A DNA stretch of 64,000 bases from JAGVSZ01 sp035456405 (GTDB taxonomy: Bacteria > Pseudomonadota > Gammaproteobacteria > Burkholderiales > SG8-39): NCBI GenBank assembly GCA_035456405.1, contig DATIDG010000075.1, positions 185,195-249,194 on the forward strand, in the 5' to 3' direction. The position numbers were made by a program, and so were the translations under genes. Shown piece by piece: positions 26,038-35,691 of this stretch. The notes under the pieces are model-generated. The model ran no database searches and was not told the origin of the DNA. It saw only the letters and a list, made by a program, of their open reading frames with translations. How positions within the stretch are numbered: position 1 is the stretch's first letter; every line of letters begins with the position of its first letter.

Positions 26038-26937
26038 TCAGCCCATATCGAGGCGCATCGGTTTCGGCGGCGCTTGGAAGTCTCCTTTGCCGACTCGCTC
26101 GTATTCGGCAATCACCTGGGCGCCCAACAGCAGCAACGTCGCCGCAAGCTCGAGGCTCAGCAGCACTACGATGGCGCCCGTTAGCGATCCATAGACTGTG
26201 CCGATCTGCGACAGGGTGGCGAAATACCACACCAGCGCATGGCGCGTCAGCTCCCAAAGGACCGTCGCCGCGATGGCGCCGATGAGTGCGTGCGACAGCG
26301 ACGGTCGTCCAACCGGCATGACGAGGTAAACGGAGGTGAGTACGAAAATCTCCCCCGCCACGCCGAGCAAGTACAGCAGCATCCCTGACACACCGCCCAG
26401 CGACCATTCGCGTCCGAGAAACTCGACCTGTTCCCGACCCATGGCCTGCAAGCTGCCGGCGACAAGGGTGACCAGCAACAGTCCAAGCCCGAGTGAGAGG
26501 ATGTAGCAATAGGGAATCACCGCCGAGACGAGAAAGCGGCGCCGACGAATGGCGACACGATGATGGAAGATCACCGACATCGCGTTCTCGAGGACCGTGA
26601 ATGCGAGAGAGCTGAAGAACAGCATCGTCACAAACAGCACCCAGCTCATGACATCGCGATGATCGAGAAAATTGGCCAACTCCTCGATGATCGCGCCGGA
26701 CTGCCCGGGAACCAGCCATTCCACGTAGTGGCCGAGAGTCTGCAGCAACTCTCCCTGATCGATGAAATGCGAGAGCACGATGACCGTAAGGATCATCAGC
26801 GGCACGATCGACAGCAGCGCGTAGTAGGCAACGGCACCCGCCAGGAGCAGCCCCTGATTGGCGCGAAAACTCTTTAGCGTCCGGACAGCAAAGGCGCCGG
26901 GATGCTTCAGTACGCGTGCAGCTCGATGTCCCATCAT
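26038..26937 (-). CDS. YihY/BrkB-family membrane protein (copy 2)
   Basis: About 299 residues with six membrane segments; strongly similar throughout to the gene at 13711-14661 (shared KSFRANQGLLLAGAVAYY, FTVLENAMSVIF, RVAIRRRxFLVSA, VYLVMPVG, LGAQVIAEYERVGK). The start is taken at the tandem Met codons 26934-26937, which match where copy 1's recognisable sequence begins; the frame is open to 27102. It lies inside the tRNA-bounded segment, so the paralogue may have arrived by transfer. Role unknown, as for copy 1. Confidence 0.88.
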   Translation of the reverse strand: MMGHRAARVLKHPGAFAVRTLKSFRANQGLLLAGAVAYYALLSIVPLMILTVIVLSHFIDQGELLQTLGHYVEWLVPGQSGAIIEELANFLDHRDVMSWVLFVTMLFFSSLAFTVLENAMSVIFHHRVAIRRRRFLVSAVIPYCYILSLGLGLLLVTLVAGSLQAMGREQVEFLGREWSLGGVSGMLLYLLGVAGEIFVLTSVYLVMPVGRPSLSHALIGAIAATVLWELTRHALVWYFATLSQIGTVYGSLTGAIVVLLSLELAATLLLLGAQVIAEYERVGKGDFQAPPKPMRLDMG

Positions 26938-27223
26938 TCCTATGCGTGCGCGATTCAGATTCTGACAAGACACGCCGCCATGATTCGACGTGCTGAGCGC
27001 GGCGACGGTCGGGAGGGATGGGCTCGACGTCGTCGCCATCCGCATGGACAGCCGCAAGGCCGAGGGCATGAGGTACACGATCGACCTAGTGACGCCTGAC
27101 AATAACTGAGGCGAGTTTCCGGACGATGTGTCGTGTCTTCGCCCGTCCCCTGGGGCTCCCAGGACGGTCTAGCCGGTTCCCTTGGCGAGTTGTCCCCTAA
27201 CTAAGTGTCACTTCAGGAGCAGC

Positions 27224-27601
27224 CTAACGTCCGCTGCTCCGCCCCATCGTTCTGCGACCTTTCGTCCGCGGGGGATTGTGCGGCTGGCCCGGGCGTACAC
27301 GTTTCTGCCGCTGGAAGCGCTCATGCGCGACCCCGCCGGCCTCGCCGGACAGTCTCTTCACTCGGCCGGCCTCGCCTGACAGTCTCTTCACCCGCTCAAT
27401 CTCGGCCGTCAACGCTTCGACGTTCGCCGCACGCCCGGCGCCCGGGCCATGCAACCGTAACGCTTCCCTCTCGCGGGTGAGGAGCTCATGCAGTTTGCGC
27501 AGTGCTTCGTTGTACGCCGCCGCGACACTGGCTGCCTTTTCCATTTCCTGCCGGTGCATTTCGATGTGGGCGATGGCATCCATCATTTCGTCGGTGATCA
27601 T
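27224..27601 (-). CDS. coiled-coil protein with a 10-residue tandem repeat, function unknown
   Basis: A 125-residue, highly charged protein. Residues 1-75 look like long helices (MDAIAHIEMHRQEMEKAA, LRKLHELLTREREALRL) with coiled-coil character. Then RVKRLSGEAG occurs twice in tandem, reflecting a 30-bp duplication in the DNA. The C-terminal 35 residues are basic and low in structure. ATG behind GGAAGG at 6-base spacing, so translation is plausible. No family recognised. It lies 39 bp downstream of the desaturase gene on the same strand and may share its transcript. Confidence 0.55.
   Translation of the reverse strand: MITDEMMDAIAHIEMHRQEMEKAASVAAAYNEALRKLHELLTREREALRLHGPGAGRAANVEALTAEIERVKRLSGEAGRVKRLSGEAGGVAHERFQRQKRVRPGQPHNPPRTKGRRTMGRSSGR
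27335..27394. repeat. 30-bp tandem duplication within the coiled-coil gene
   Basis: Two adjacent 30-bp units beginning GCCGGCCTCGCC, differing at two positions (G/T and T/C). The unit length keeps the frame and encodes RVKRLSGEAG twice. Confidence 0.9.
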
Positions 27602-27640
27602 TCTGGACCTTCCATCCGCAATTGCACTGTCAGATCGAGT

Positions 27641-28825
27641 TTAGGCGTAACTCCGCAAGCGCTGCGAAAACTCCACCAGCGGCCGGATTCCGCTCGCCTC
27701 GGCCCGCCGGCACCAGTCCTGGAGCTGCTTCACGAGCTGCTCGCGCGTGGCGGTCGAGCGCCCCCACACCGCCGCCAGCTCACGGCGCATCGCATACATT
27801 CTGTGAGGCGCGTGCAACTTCGGCAGCAGCTCGGCCAGAACGCTGCGCTCGGGTTCGCGCAGCATCGTTTCATCGCGGTCGAGCCAGGGCTCCAGGGTTT
27901 CCAGTGCGCGCGCATCCGCGGGTGAGATCTTCCGCAACTTGCCGATTTCCTCGGCAAAGGCGCGCTTGAGCGATTGGGCGTACCTCGCCAGGACGTCGTA
28001 GCGGTTCGTCACGACCGCCTGCAGCATTTGCGGATCGATCGCCGGTCGGGGCGCCGTGAAATGCGGGATGGGCGCGACGTGCTTGACCCTGGCGAGACCC
28101 AGCGCTTCGAGAATGCGGATGTACACCCAGCCGACGTCGAGCTCGTACCGCATGTACGAGAGCTTGGCCGACGTCGGATAGGCGTGATGGTTGTTGTGCA
28201 GTTCCTCGCCGCCGATGAGGATGCCCCACGGCACGATGTTGGTGCTGGCATCCGGCGTGGCCCAGTGGCGGTAGCCCCAGCAGTGGCCGATGCCATTGAT
28301 CACGCCGGCCGCCCAGAAGGGGATCCAAACGATCTGCGTGAGAAGTATCAGCGCGCCGGGCACGATCCCGAACAGGACCACGTCGGCGGCGCCGATCAGG
28401 GTCAACCCCAATATGTTGAACTTCGAGTAGAGATGGCGCTCGAGCCAATCGTCGGGCGTGCCATGGCCGTAGCGCTCGATGGTCTCGGGCTTGTGGGCCT
28501 CCTTGACGTACAAGAACACACCGCCCCACAGCACGCGGTTGAGGCCCAGCACCTGCGGGCTATGCGGGTCCTCAGGGGTTTCGACTTTGGCGTGGTGCTT
28601 GCGGTGCACGGCGGCCCATTCCCGGGTCACCATGCCAGTGGTCAGCCAAAGCCAAAGCCGGAAGAAGTGACTCACCGCCGGATGCAGATCGAGCGCGTGA
28701 TGCGCCTGATGGCGGTGCAGGAATACCGTGACTGAAACAATGGTGATGTGCGTAAGCACCAAGGCCACCATCACGTGGCCCCACCACGGAAGGTCAAGTA
28801 CTCCGGAAAACACCATCCAGTCCAC
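27641..28825 (-). CDS. membrane fatty acid (acyl-CoA) desaturase
   Basis: A 394-residue integral di-iron desaturase that inserts a cis double bond in acyl chains, adjusting membrane fluidity. All three histidine boxes are present: HRHQAHH (about 37-43), HRKHH (about 74-78) and HNNHH in GEELHNNHHAYP (about 209-213). Hydrophobic segments flank boxes 1 and 2 and precede box 3. After about residue 265 a helical tail follows with REQLVKQLQDWCRRAEASG and VEFSQRLRSY, which I recognise from betaproteobacterial desaturases. It lies inside the tRNA-bounded segment, which may make it part of a cold or membrane-stress cargo. Confidence 0.92.
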   Translation of the reverse strand: MDWMVFSGVLDLPWWGHVMVALVLTHITIVSVTVFLHRHQAHHALDLHPAVSHFFRLWLWLTTGMVTREWAAVHRKHHAKVETPEDPHSPQVLGLNRVLWGGVFLYVKEAHKPETIERYGHGTPDDWLERHLYSKFNILGLTLIGAADVVLFGIVPGALILLTQIVWIPFWAAGVINGIGHCWGYRHWATPDASTNIVPWGILIGGEELHNNHHAYPTSAKLSYMRYELDVGWVYIRILEALGLARVKHVAPIPHFTAPRPAIDPQMLQAVVTNRYDVLARYAQSLKRAFAEEIGKLRKISPADARALETLEPWLDRDETMLREPERSVLAELLPKLHAPHRMYAMRRELAAVWGRSTATREQLVKQLQDWCRRAEASGIRPLVEFSQRLRSYA

Positions 28826-29067
28826 GACCCCCCCTCTACACCGTCAACTCAGCTTAAGCGACCCGTGGGCGGACGATTTAATCCAGCTCAAAAACCCGGC
28901 GCATCGAAGTTGACGAATATTCCGAATAATCAATCCCCCTCCGCCGGTGACCGGTAGAGTCGAGATGTGGCGCGGTGGCATTAGGTCCGGTTTGTCTGTT
29001 GCCGCCCCTTTCGTCTGGCGGTGCCCGAGTAACCTCGCCGTCGCGCCGTTTCCACATCCCGCTCATC

Positions 29068-29100
29068 GAACCGGACATGCAGATCTCCCGCATCCGGCTC
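29068..29100 (-). ncRNA. group II intron domain V hairpin
   Basis: Minus strand GAGCCGGATGC ... GCATGTCCGGTTC with a short GGGAGATCT middle forms the 34-nt-type hairpin that holds the catalytic metal site of group II introns. It lies about 20 nt after the expected end of the reverse-transcriptase frame, the usual place. Well preserved compared with the protein gene. Confidence 0.82.
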
Positions 29101-29120
29101 TCGGACAAGACCTCACGCCT

Positions 29121-30233
29121 TCACCCACGGCACGTCATGCCCCAGCGCAGTCAGGCGTACGAGACCGAAGTACCCGTAGGTGCGAGAGTGGATAAGTCCC
29201 GCCCCTGTGTCGCCTGACCTTATGCTTGGTGCGCAACCACCGGCGTAACCGCGTAGCGGTGTAGCTGTCGATCGCCCGGTAGGCACGGCTGACGGTCCCT
29301 ACTTGGAAGTAGTTCGCCCAGCCGCGCAGCGTACGGTTCAACTTGCTCACCACCTCCGTGGTCTCTTGCCATGTCCCCGAGTGGGCGCTCAACGCATGGA
29401 TCTTCTCGACCACGCGCCGGATGCTCTTCTTCGACGGCCGCATGCCCAGGCGAGCCTGGCCTGTTTTCCCCGAGTACAGCCGCCCAAACGTGTACCCCAG
29501 GAAGTCGAACTCCTCTTCCGGAACCTTGCAGATTCGTGTCTTCTCCTCGTTGACCGTGAGCTTCAGTCTTCCCATGAGCTCGCGCAGTCGGTGCAGGGCC
29601 GCTTCGGCCTTGCCGCGCCTGCACAGGATCACGAGATCCTCGGCATAGGTCACGATGCGACTGCCGAGGCTTTGCTCCAGCCCGAGCCTCTTCCATCCCA
29701 TCACAAATCGGCGCATGTACAGATTGGCCAGCAGCGGTGAGAGGGGTGAGCCCTGCGGGATGCCGCGCCGGTTGTCCCGGGCTTCGGTCGTGCGTGTCTT
29801 GCGCCCTCGGTCGTCGGTTTCTTCCACGGGGCATTCCAGCCACATCTTGATCAGATGCAGCAGGCGCCGATCGACGATGCGCCGCGCGAGCGAGCGCATC
29901 AGTTCGGCGTGCGGGATGCTTCCGAAGTAGTCCGCGAGGTCGGCGTCCACGACTTCCGGGTGGCCACGGAACAGCAGCTCTTCCACCTCGACTACCGCTT
30001 GTTGGGCATTGCGGCCCGGACGGTAGGCGTATTGCTCGCAACCGGGAGTGCTGCTTTGCTCAAATCCCCCCCAGCCGTGTCAGCCTTCCCCGAAATGGCA
30101 GTCGGGTCGGCCTGCGCATCGTCCTTTTCGAGGCTTGCTCGACGTTCACTGGCGTTACGGCCTGCACACTCGCACTGTCACCGTATTTCGTGACACGCTT
30201 ACCCGAAGGCTTCAGCCATCTCGTTTCCTCCAT
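29121..30233 (-). pseudogene. group II intron reverse transcriptase/maturase, deleted and frameshifted
   Basis: The expected start (MEETRWLKPSGKRVTKYGDS, ATG at 30233) runs to a stop at 30060. The frame then changes and the protein resumes at EQYAYRPGRNAQQAVVEVEE, so roughly the first reverse-transcriptase blocks are missing. The remaining body has DADLADYFGSIPH, GIPQGSPLSPLLANLYM, TYAEDLVILC (YAED where YADD is usual), EKTRICK and the group II maturase end WLRTKHKVRRHRGG. Near 29178 one base is lost: YGYFGLVRLTALGHDVPWVKA, the normal C-terminus, continues in another frame to 29121. Non-functional. Confidence 0.85.
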
Positions 30234-30527
30234 GACTGCTCCGGTTGCTTCCGGCTGGAGCGGTTGCCGGGTGGGGCTTGCACCCACTGGAAAGCGCCGC
30301 CTTTGCACGGCGCACGCCAACAGCGGTCATTCGATCTGTTGCAATGCCGTCTACGACAGGCAGCAGCAATCGAGAGGCAATTCAGGGGCGCGGGACATCG
30401 ACTTTAGGCATGGATGTCCCAGTGAACCCCATGAAATATTTTGGGCTCGCGCTTTAATAGTCGCGATGGCGCCCCCACTCTTAACTCCATTCACCGCCGA
30501 TTGGTCTTGACTTCATAGGAGAACAAA

Positions 30528-30956
30528 ATGCTAAACATCACACGCTTTAAGCCGCTCGAGGATGCATTCGAGAGCTTTTTCCGTGGCGTCCCCGTGTGGC
30601 TGCCCAACCCTGAGACGCGTGCGCCCGCGCCGGCGCAGTTCCGCATGGACGTAACCGAGAACGACAAGGAGTATCAAGTGCTGGCCGAATTGCCCGGCGT
30701 CAAGAAGGAAGACATCAGCATAACGATTAGCGGCAACGAGGTTGCCGTGTCCGCGGAAGTGAAATACGAAAAAGACGCCAGGAACGGCGAGACGGTGCTT
30801 CGTGCCGAGCGCTATTACGGCAAGATCCAACGCGCGTTCGCGCTCGGTCAGGAGGTCGACGAAGCGACCGCCCAAGCCAAGTACAACGACGGCGTGCTCG
30901 AACTCACGCTACCGAAGAAAACCGTAGCGGCAGCGAAGAAACTCGCGGTGCACTGA
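30528..30956 (+). CDS. small heat-shock protein, Hsp20/alpha-crystallin family
   Basis: A 142-residue cytoplasmic chaperone that holds unfolding proteins. The alpha-crystallin domain (about 40-132) has MDVTENDKEYQVLAELPGVK, the DISITISGNEVAVSAE strand and AKYNDGVLELTLPKK; the short N-terminal arm has LEDAFESFFRG. The C-terminal tail ends AAAKKLAVH and lacks an obvious IXI motif. ATG behind TAGGAGAACAAA. It is the only plus-strand gene in the tRNA-bounded segment and ends at a good terminator. Base composition is less GC-rich than the flanks. Heat control is likely but no sigma-32 promoter was convincing. Confidence 0.93.
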   Translation: MLNITRFKPLEDAFESFFRGVPVWLPNPETRAPAPAQFRMDVTENDKEYQVLAELPGVKKEDISITISGNEVAVSAEVKYEKDARNGETVLRAERYYGKIQRAFALGQEVDEATAQAKYNDGVLELTLPKKTVAAAKKLAVH

Positions 30957-31332
30957 GCGGCGCGCCTCGAACAGCACGAATAGTATCGAGTGGCTGTCTG
31001 GGATGCCGAACGTTCCGCCACACACCGTTGTACACAGACCCCGCTTCGGCGGGGTTATTGTTGATCGTGGGCGCTGAGGCGAGAGCAATGACCGGAATCG
31101 CACCGGCCAGAGGTCGCTCTGGTACCTCCTTGGCTCCGCTAACGGCTGGGAACGCGCCCCGTCGCTGGCTTTCGAATCCGCTCGGAGCGGCAAGCACCCG
31201 ATCGAAGGTGCGCAACCGTTTCCCTAAAGGACGGCGAGTCACCTCCGCGGCACGAGGGCCACGCCTGCGATCTTCAGCAGGACCTCTCGACGGCTGAACA
31301 CCCTGGACTTGCATTGGCCGGTTGCGTAGGCG
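30957..31332. other. intergenic region, 376 bp
   Basis: Holds the hsp20 terminator at 31038-31060. No gene supported in the rest. Confidence 0.55.
31038..31060 (+). terminator. rho-independent terminator of hsp20
   Basis: ACCCCGC-TTCG-GCGGGGT: a 7-bp stem capped by a stable UUCG tetraloop and followed by TATTGTTG, 82 bp after the hsp20 stop. Confidence 0.85.
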
Positions 31333-31506
31333 TCATCGCTTAAGCGCCTTCGCTGCGCGTTCCACGTCGTCTATCATCTTGACGAGCTGCGCATACAAGC
31401 GGGCTTCGACGCGCTGCCACTCCTTGATCACCTTGCGTACGGCGGCAAAGGAACTCGTCGTCTTGCTTTTCTGGCGTTTCGTCACTTTCCTCTTTTGGCG
31501 CTTCAT
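31333..31506 (-). CDS. small basic protein, function unknown
   Basis: A 57-residue protein starting MKRQKRKVTKRQKSKTT, very rich in Lys/Arg, followed by a helix-forming part (FAAVRKVIKEWQRVEARLYA, then VKMIDDVERAAKAL). The ATG at 31506 is favoured because AGGAG lies 9 bases upstream and the earlier part of the frame (to 31653) looks non-coding. A nucleic-acid binding role is possible from charge alone. It lies 266 bp from the tRNA gene, inside the repeat-bounded segment. Confidence 0.5.
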   Translation of the reverse strand: MKRQKRKVTKRQKSKTTSSFAAVRKVIKEWQRVEARLYAQLVKMIDDVERAAKALKR

Positions 31507-31767
31507 CCGTTGGGCTCCTAAGTTGAAAGAGGCAAGACTTTGGCAAGAGCTTCGTCCATCAAGAGCGGACGAGCCGCTCTTGACAAGGCGCGCGCCCGGT
31601 AGATCTGGGATTCGCGCGCAGGCATTTTGTACCGGTTTCGCGTTCTCGGCCACCCGGTCTGAGCGGCTGGCGGGCGATGTCTGGAGTTGCTACGGGGACC
31701 ACTGCAGGGACTAAGCTCGAAAACCCTCGCGAACCAGCCCCGCAGCTCAAGCAGAAGCTACTGATTT

Positions 31768-31814
31768 ATGAGTGGGCCCGCCTGGATTCGAACCAGGGAC
31801 CAAGGGATTATGAG
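31768..31814 (-). repeat. proximal attachment-site-like repeat within the tRNA(CAU) 3' half
   Basis: Partner of the repeat at 25768-25814: 44 of 47 bases agree, and the two copies start exactly 6000 bp apart. It covers the tRNA from the anticodon loop to its 3' end plus a few flanking bases. Confidence 0.85.
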
Positions 31815-31846
31815 TCCCCTGCTCTGACCGACTGAGCTACAGGCCC
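31773..31846 (-). tRNA. tRNA with CAU anticodon (elongator Met or lysidine-modified Ile2)
   Basis: The minus strand folds as a full cloverleaf: acceptor GGGCCTG paired with CGGGCCC (one G-T), D-arm GCTCAGTCGGTCAGAGC, anticodon arm GGGGACTCATAATCCCT, variable loop TGGTC, T-arm CCTGGTTCGAATCCAGG and discriminator A. CCA is not encoded. The CAT anticodon fits either elongator methionine or the isoleucine tRNA modified by TilS; the TTGGTC after the anticodon arm leans toward Ile2. It lies downstream of rpoD and gor, a common betaproteobacterial position. Its 3' end faces the repeat-bounded segment. Confidence 0.93.
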
Positions 31847-31856
31847 GCGCGGCGGA

Positions 31857-33254
31857 TTATACGGACGCCTTCGTTGCGACCCGGCCGCGGCCCGCCACGA
31901 TCATCTTGTCGCGCATCGTCACCAGCTCCTCGGCAGCGGTCGGGTGGATGCCAACGGTCGTGTCGAATTGCGCTTTCGTGAGGCCCGCCTTCACGGCGAT
32001 GCCGATCCCCTGGACGATCTCGGGCGCATCCATCCCGACGATGTGCGCCCCGACGACGCGCTGGCTCGCACGGTCGACGATGAGCTTCATCATCGTCCGC
32101 TCGTCGCGCCCGGAGAGCGTGTGCTTGAGCGGGCGGAACGTCGACTTGTAGATCTCGAGCTCGTGGAAGCGCTCGGTCGCTTCCGCTTCGGTGAAACCCA
32201 CGGTACCGACGGGCGGCTGGCAGAAGACGGCGCTAGGCACGTCCATGTGGTCGACCGGCGTCGGCTGGTTGCCGAAGAGCGTGAGCGCGACCGCATGTCC
32301 TTCCTTGATCGCGACCGGCGTGAGCGCAATGCGGTCGGTCACGTCGCCCACGGCGTAGATGCTGGAGACGCTGCTCGCCGAGAAGCGGTCGACGACGACC
32401 TCGCCGTTCTCGCCGAGCGCGACGCCCGCTTCCTCGAGCCCGAGGCCGCGCGTACTGGGCAGTCGCCCGGTTGCGGACAGCACGGCGTCGACCTCGATCG
32501 GCGCATGCCCCTCGACGAAGCGCGCAACCAGCGCACCGCGCACGTCGCGCTGGACGCCGGCGACGACGCTGCGCAGCAGAAAGCGCACGCCTTTCTTCGC
32601 CATCTCTTCCTGGACATGCGCGCGGACATCTTCGTCGAAGCCGCGCAGGATGCGGTCGCCGCGATAGGACAGCGTGACTTCGCTCCCGAGCCCCCGGAAG
32701 ATACCCGCGAACTCGACCGCGATGTAGCCGCCGCCGACGACGAGCACGCGCCGCGGCTGCTCGGGGAGCTCGAAGACCTCGTTCGAAGTGATGCAGTGCT
32801 CGACGCCGGAGACATTCGGCTTGTAAGGCCACCCGCCGGTCGCCACGAGAATGTAGCGGGCAGTGATCCGCTCGCCGTCCAGCTCGACCGCGTTGGGGCC
32901 GACGACGCGCGCCGTGCCGCGCAGAAACTTCGCGCCGGCTTTCTCGAGCAGGCCTTCGTAGACGCGCTCCAGCCGTGCGATCTCGACGTTCTTTTTGTCG
33001 ATCAGCGCACGCCAGGAGAACGACGGCTCGGCGACCGTCCAGCCGTAGCCGTGGGCGTCCTCGAAATCCTCGCGGAAATGCGAGGCGTAGACGAGCAGCT
33101 TCTTCGGGACGCAGCCGCGGATGACGCATGTCCCGCCGGCACGGTGGTGCTCTGCCACGGCGACGCGCGCGCCGAAGCTCGCGGCGATGCGGCTCGCGCG
33201 CACTCCGCCCGAACCGGCGCCGATGACGAAGAGGTCGTAGTCGTAGGTGCTCAC
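31857..33254 (-). CDS. gor: glutathione-disulfide reductase
   Basis: Cytoplasmic FAD enzyme of 465 residues that reduces oxidised glutathione with NADPH. FAD fold at the N-terminus (VIGAGSGGVRASRIAA), redox disulfide Cys43/Cys48 in GGTCVIRGCVPKK, NADPH fold VVGGGYIAVEFAG, second FAD motif YAVGDVTDRIALTPVAI, and the C-terminal catalytic His-Glu in GIHPTAAEELVT from the partner subunit. GTG start. It lies between rpoD's terminator and the tRNA gene and has its own leader. The alternative, another class I disulfide reductase such as dihydrolipoamide dehydrogenase, fits less well because of the VIRGCVPKK wording. Confidence 0.93.
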   Translation of the reverse strand: MSTYDYDLFVIGAGSGGVRASRIAASFGARVAVAEHHRAGGTCVIRGCVPKKLLVYASHFREDFEDAHGYGWTVAEPSFSWRALIDKKNVEIARLERVYEGLLEKAGAKFLRGTARVVGPNAVELDGERITARYILVATGGWPYKPNVSGVEHCITSNEVFELPEQPRRVLVVGGGYIAVEFAGIFRGLGSEVTLSYRGDRILRGFDEDVRAHVQEEMAKKGVRFLLRSVVAGVQRDVRGALVARFVEGHAPIEVDAVLSATGRLPSTRGLGLEEAGVALGENGEVVVDRFSASSVSSIYAVGDVTDRIALTPVAIKEGHAVALTLFGNQPTPVDHMDVPSAVFCQPPVGTVGFTEAEATERFHELEIYKSTFRPLKHTLSGRDERTMMKLIVDRASQRVVGAHIVGMDAPEIVQGIGIAVKAGLTKAQFDTTVGIHPTAAEELVTMRDKMIVAGRGRVATKASV

Positions 33255-33285
33255 GCCGCTAGTCTCTCATCCCGGTCCGCACATG

Positions 33286-33309
33286 AAAACGCCCCGGGGA
33301 ACGGGGCGT
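33286..33309 (-). terminator. rho-independent terminator of the rpsU-rpoD operon
   Basis: Minus strand ACGCCCCG-TTCCC-CGGGGCGT followed by TTTTC, 25 bp after the rpoD stop. Confidence 0.85.
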
Positions 33310-33333
33310 CTTCGCGAGTCCGCGGAGGACCCT

Positions 33334-35631
<2,298 letters not shown>

Positions 35632-35691
35632 TAGGGTTCCCGGGTCGGACAGCGACGGTGATAGGCGAAAAAAGGTTGCGATTCTAGCACT

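Larger units (their letters stand above)
28957..30315 (-). mobile_element. degenerate group II intron with remnant reverse transcriptase
   Basis: On the minus strand the 5' end fits GTGCGCC (30315-30309), followed by the GTGGGTGCAAGCCCCAC segment typical of bacterial group II intron domain I. A damaged reverse-transcriptase gene, a domain V hairpin (29068-29100) and a tail with the CTCGACTCTACC wording follow. The 3' end near 28957 is approximate. It sits between the desaturase and hsp20 genes and interrupts no visible gene. The coding part has an internal deletion and a frameshift, so it cannot move on its own. Confidence 0.8.

Noticed and set aside
30430..30500. Possible sigma-32 promoter upstream of hsp20 (TGAAA then CCCCCAC)
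   Set aside because: The spacing between the two boxes is far too long for sigma-32.
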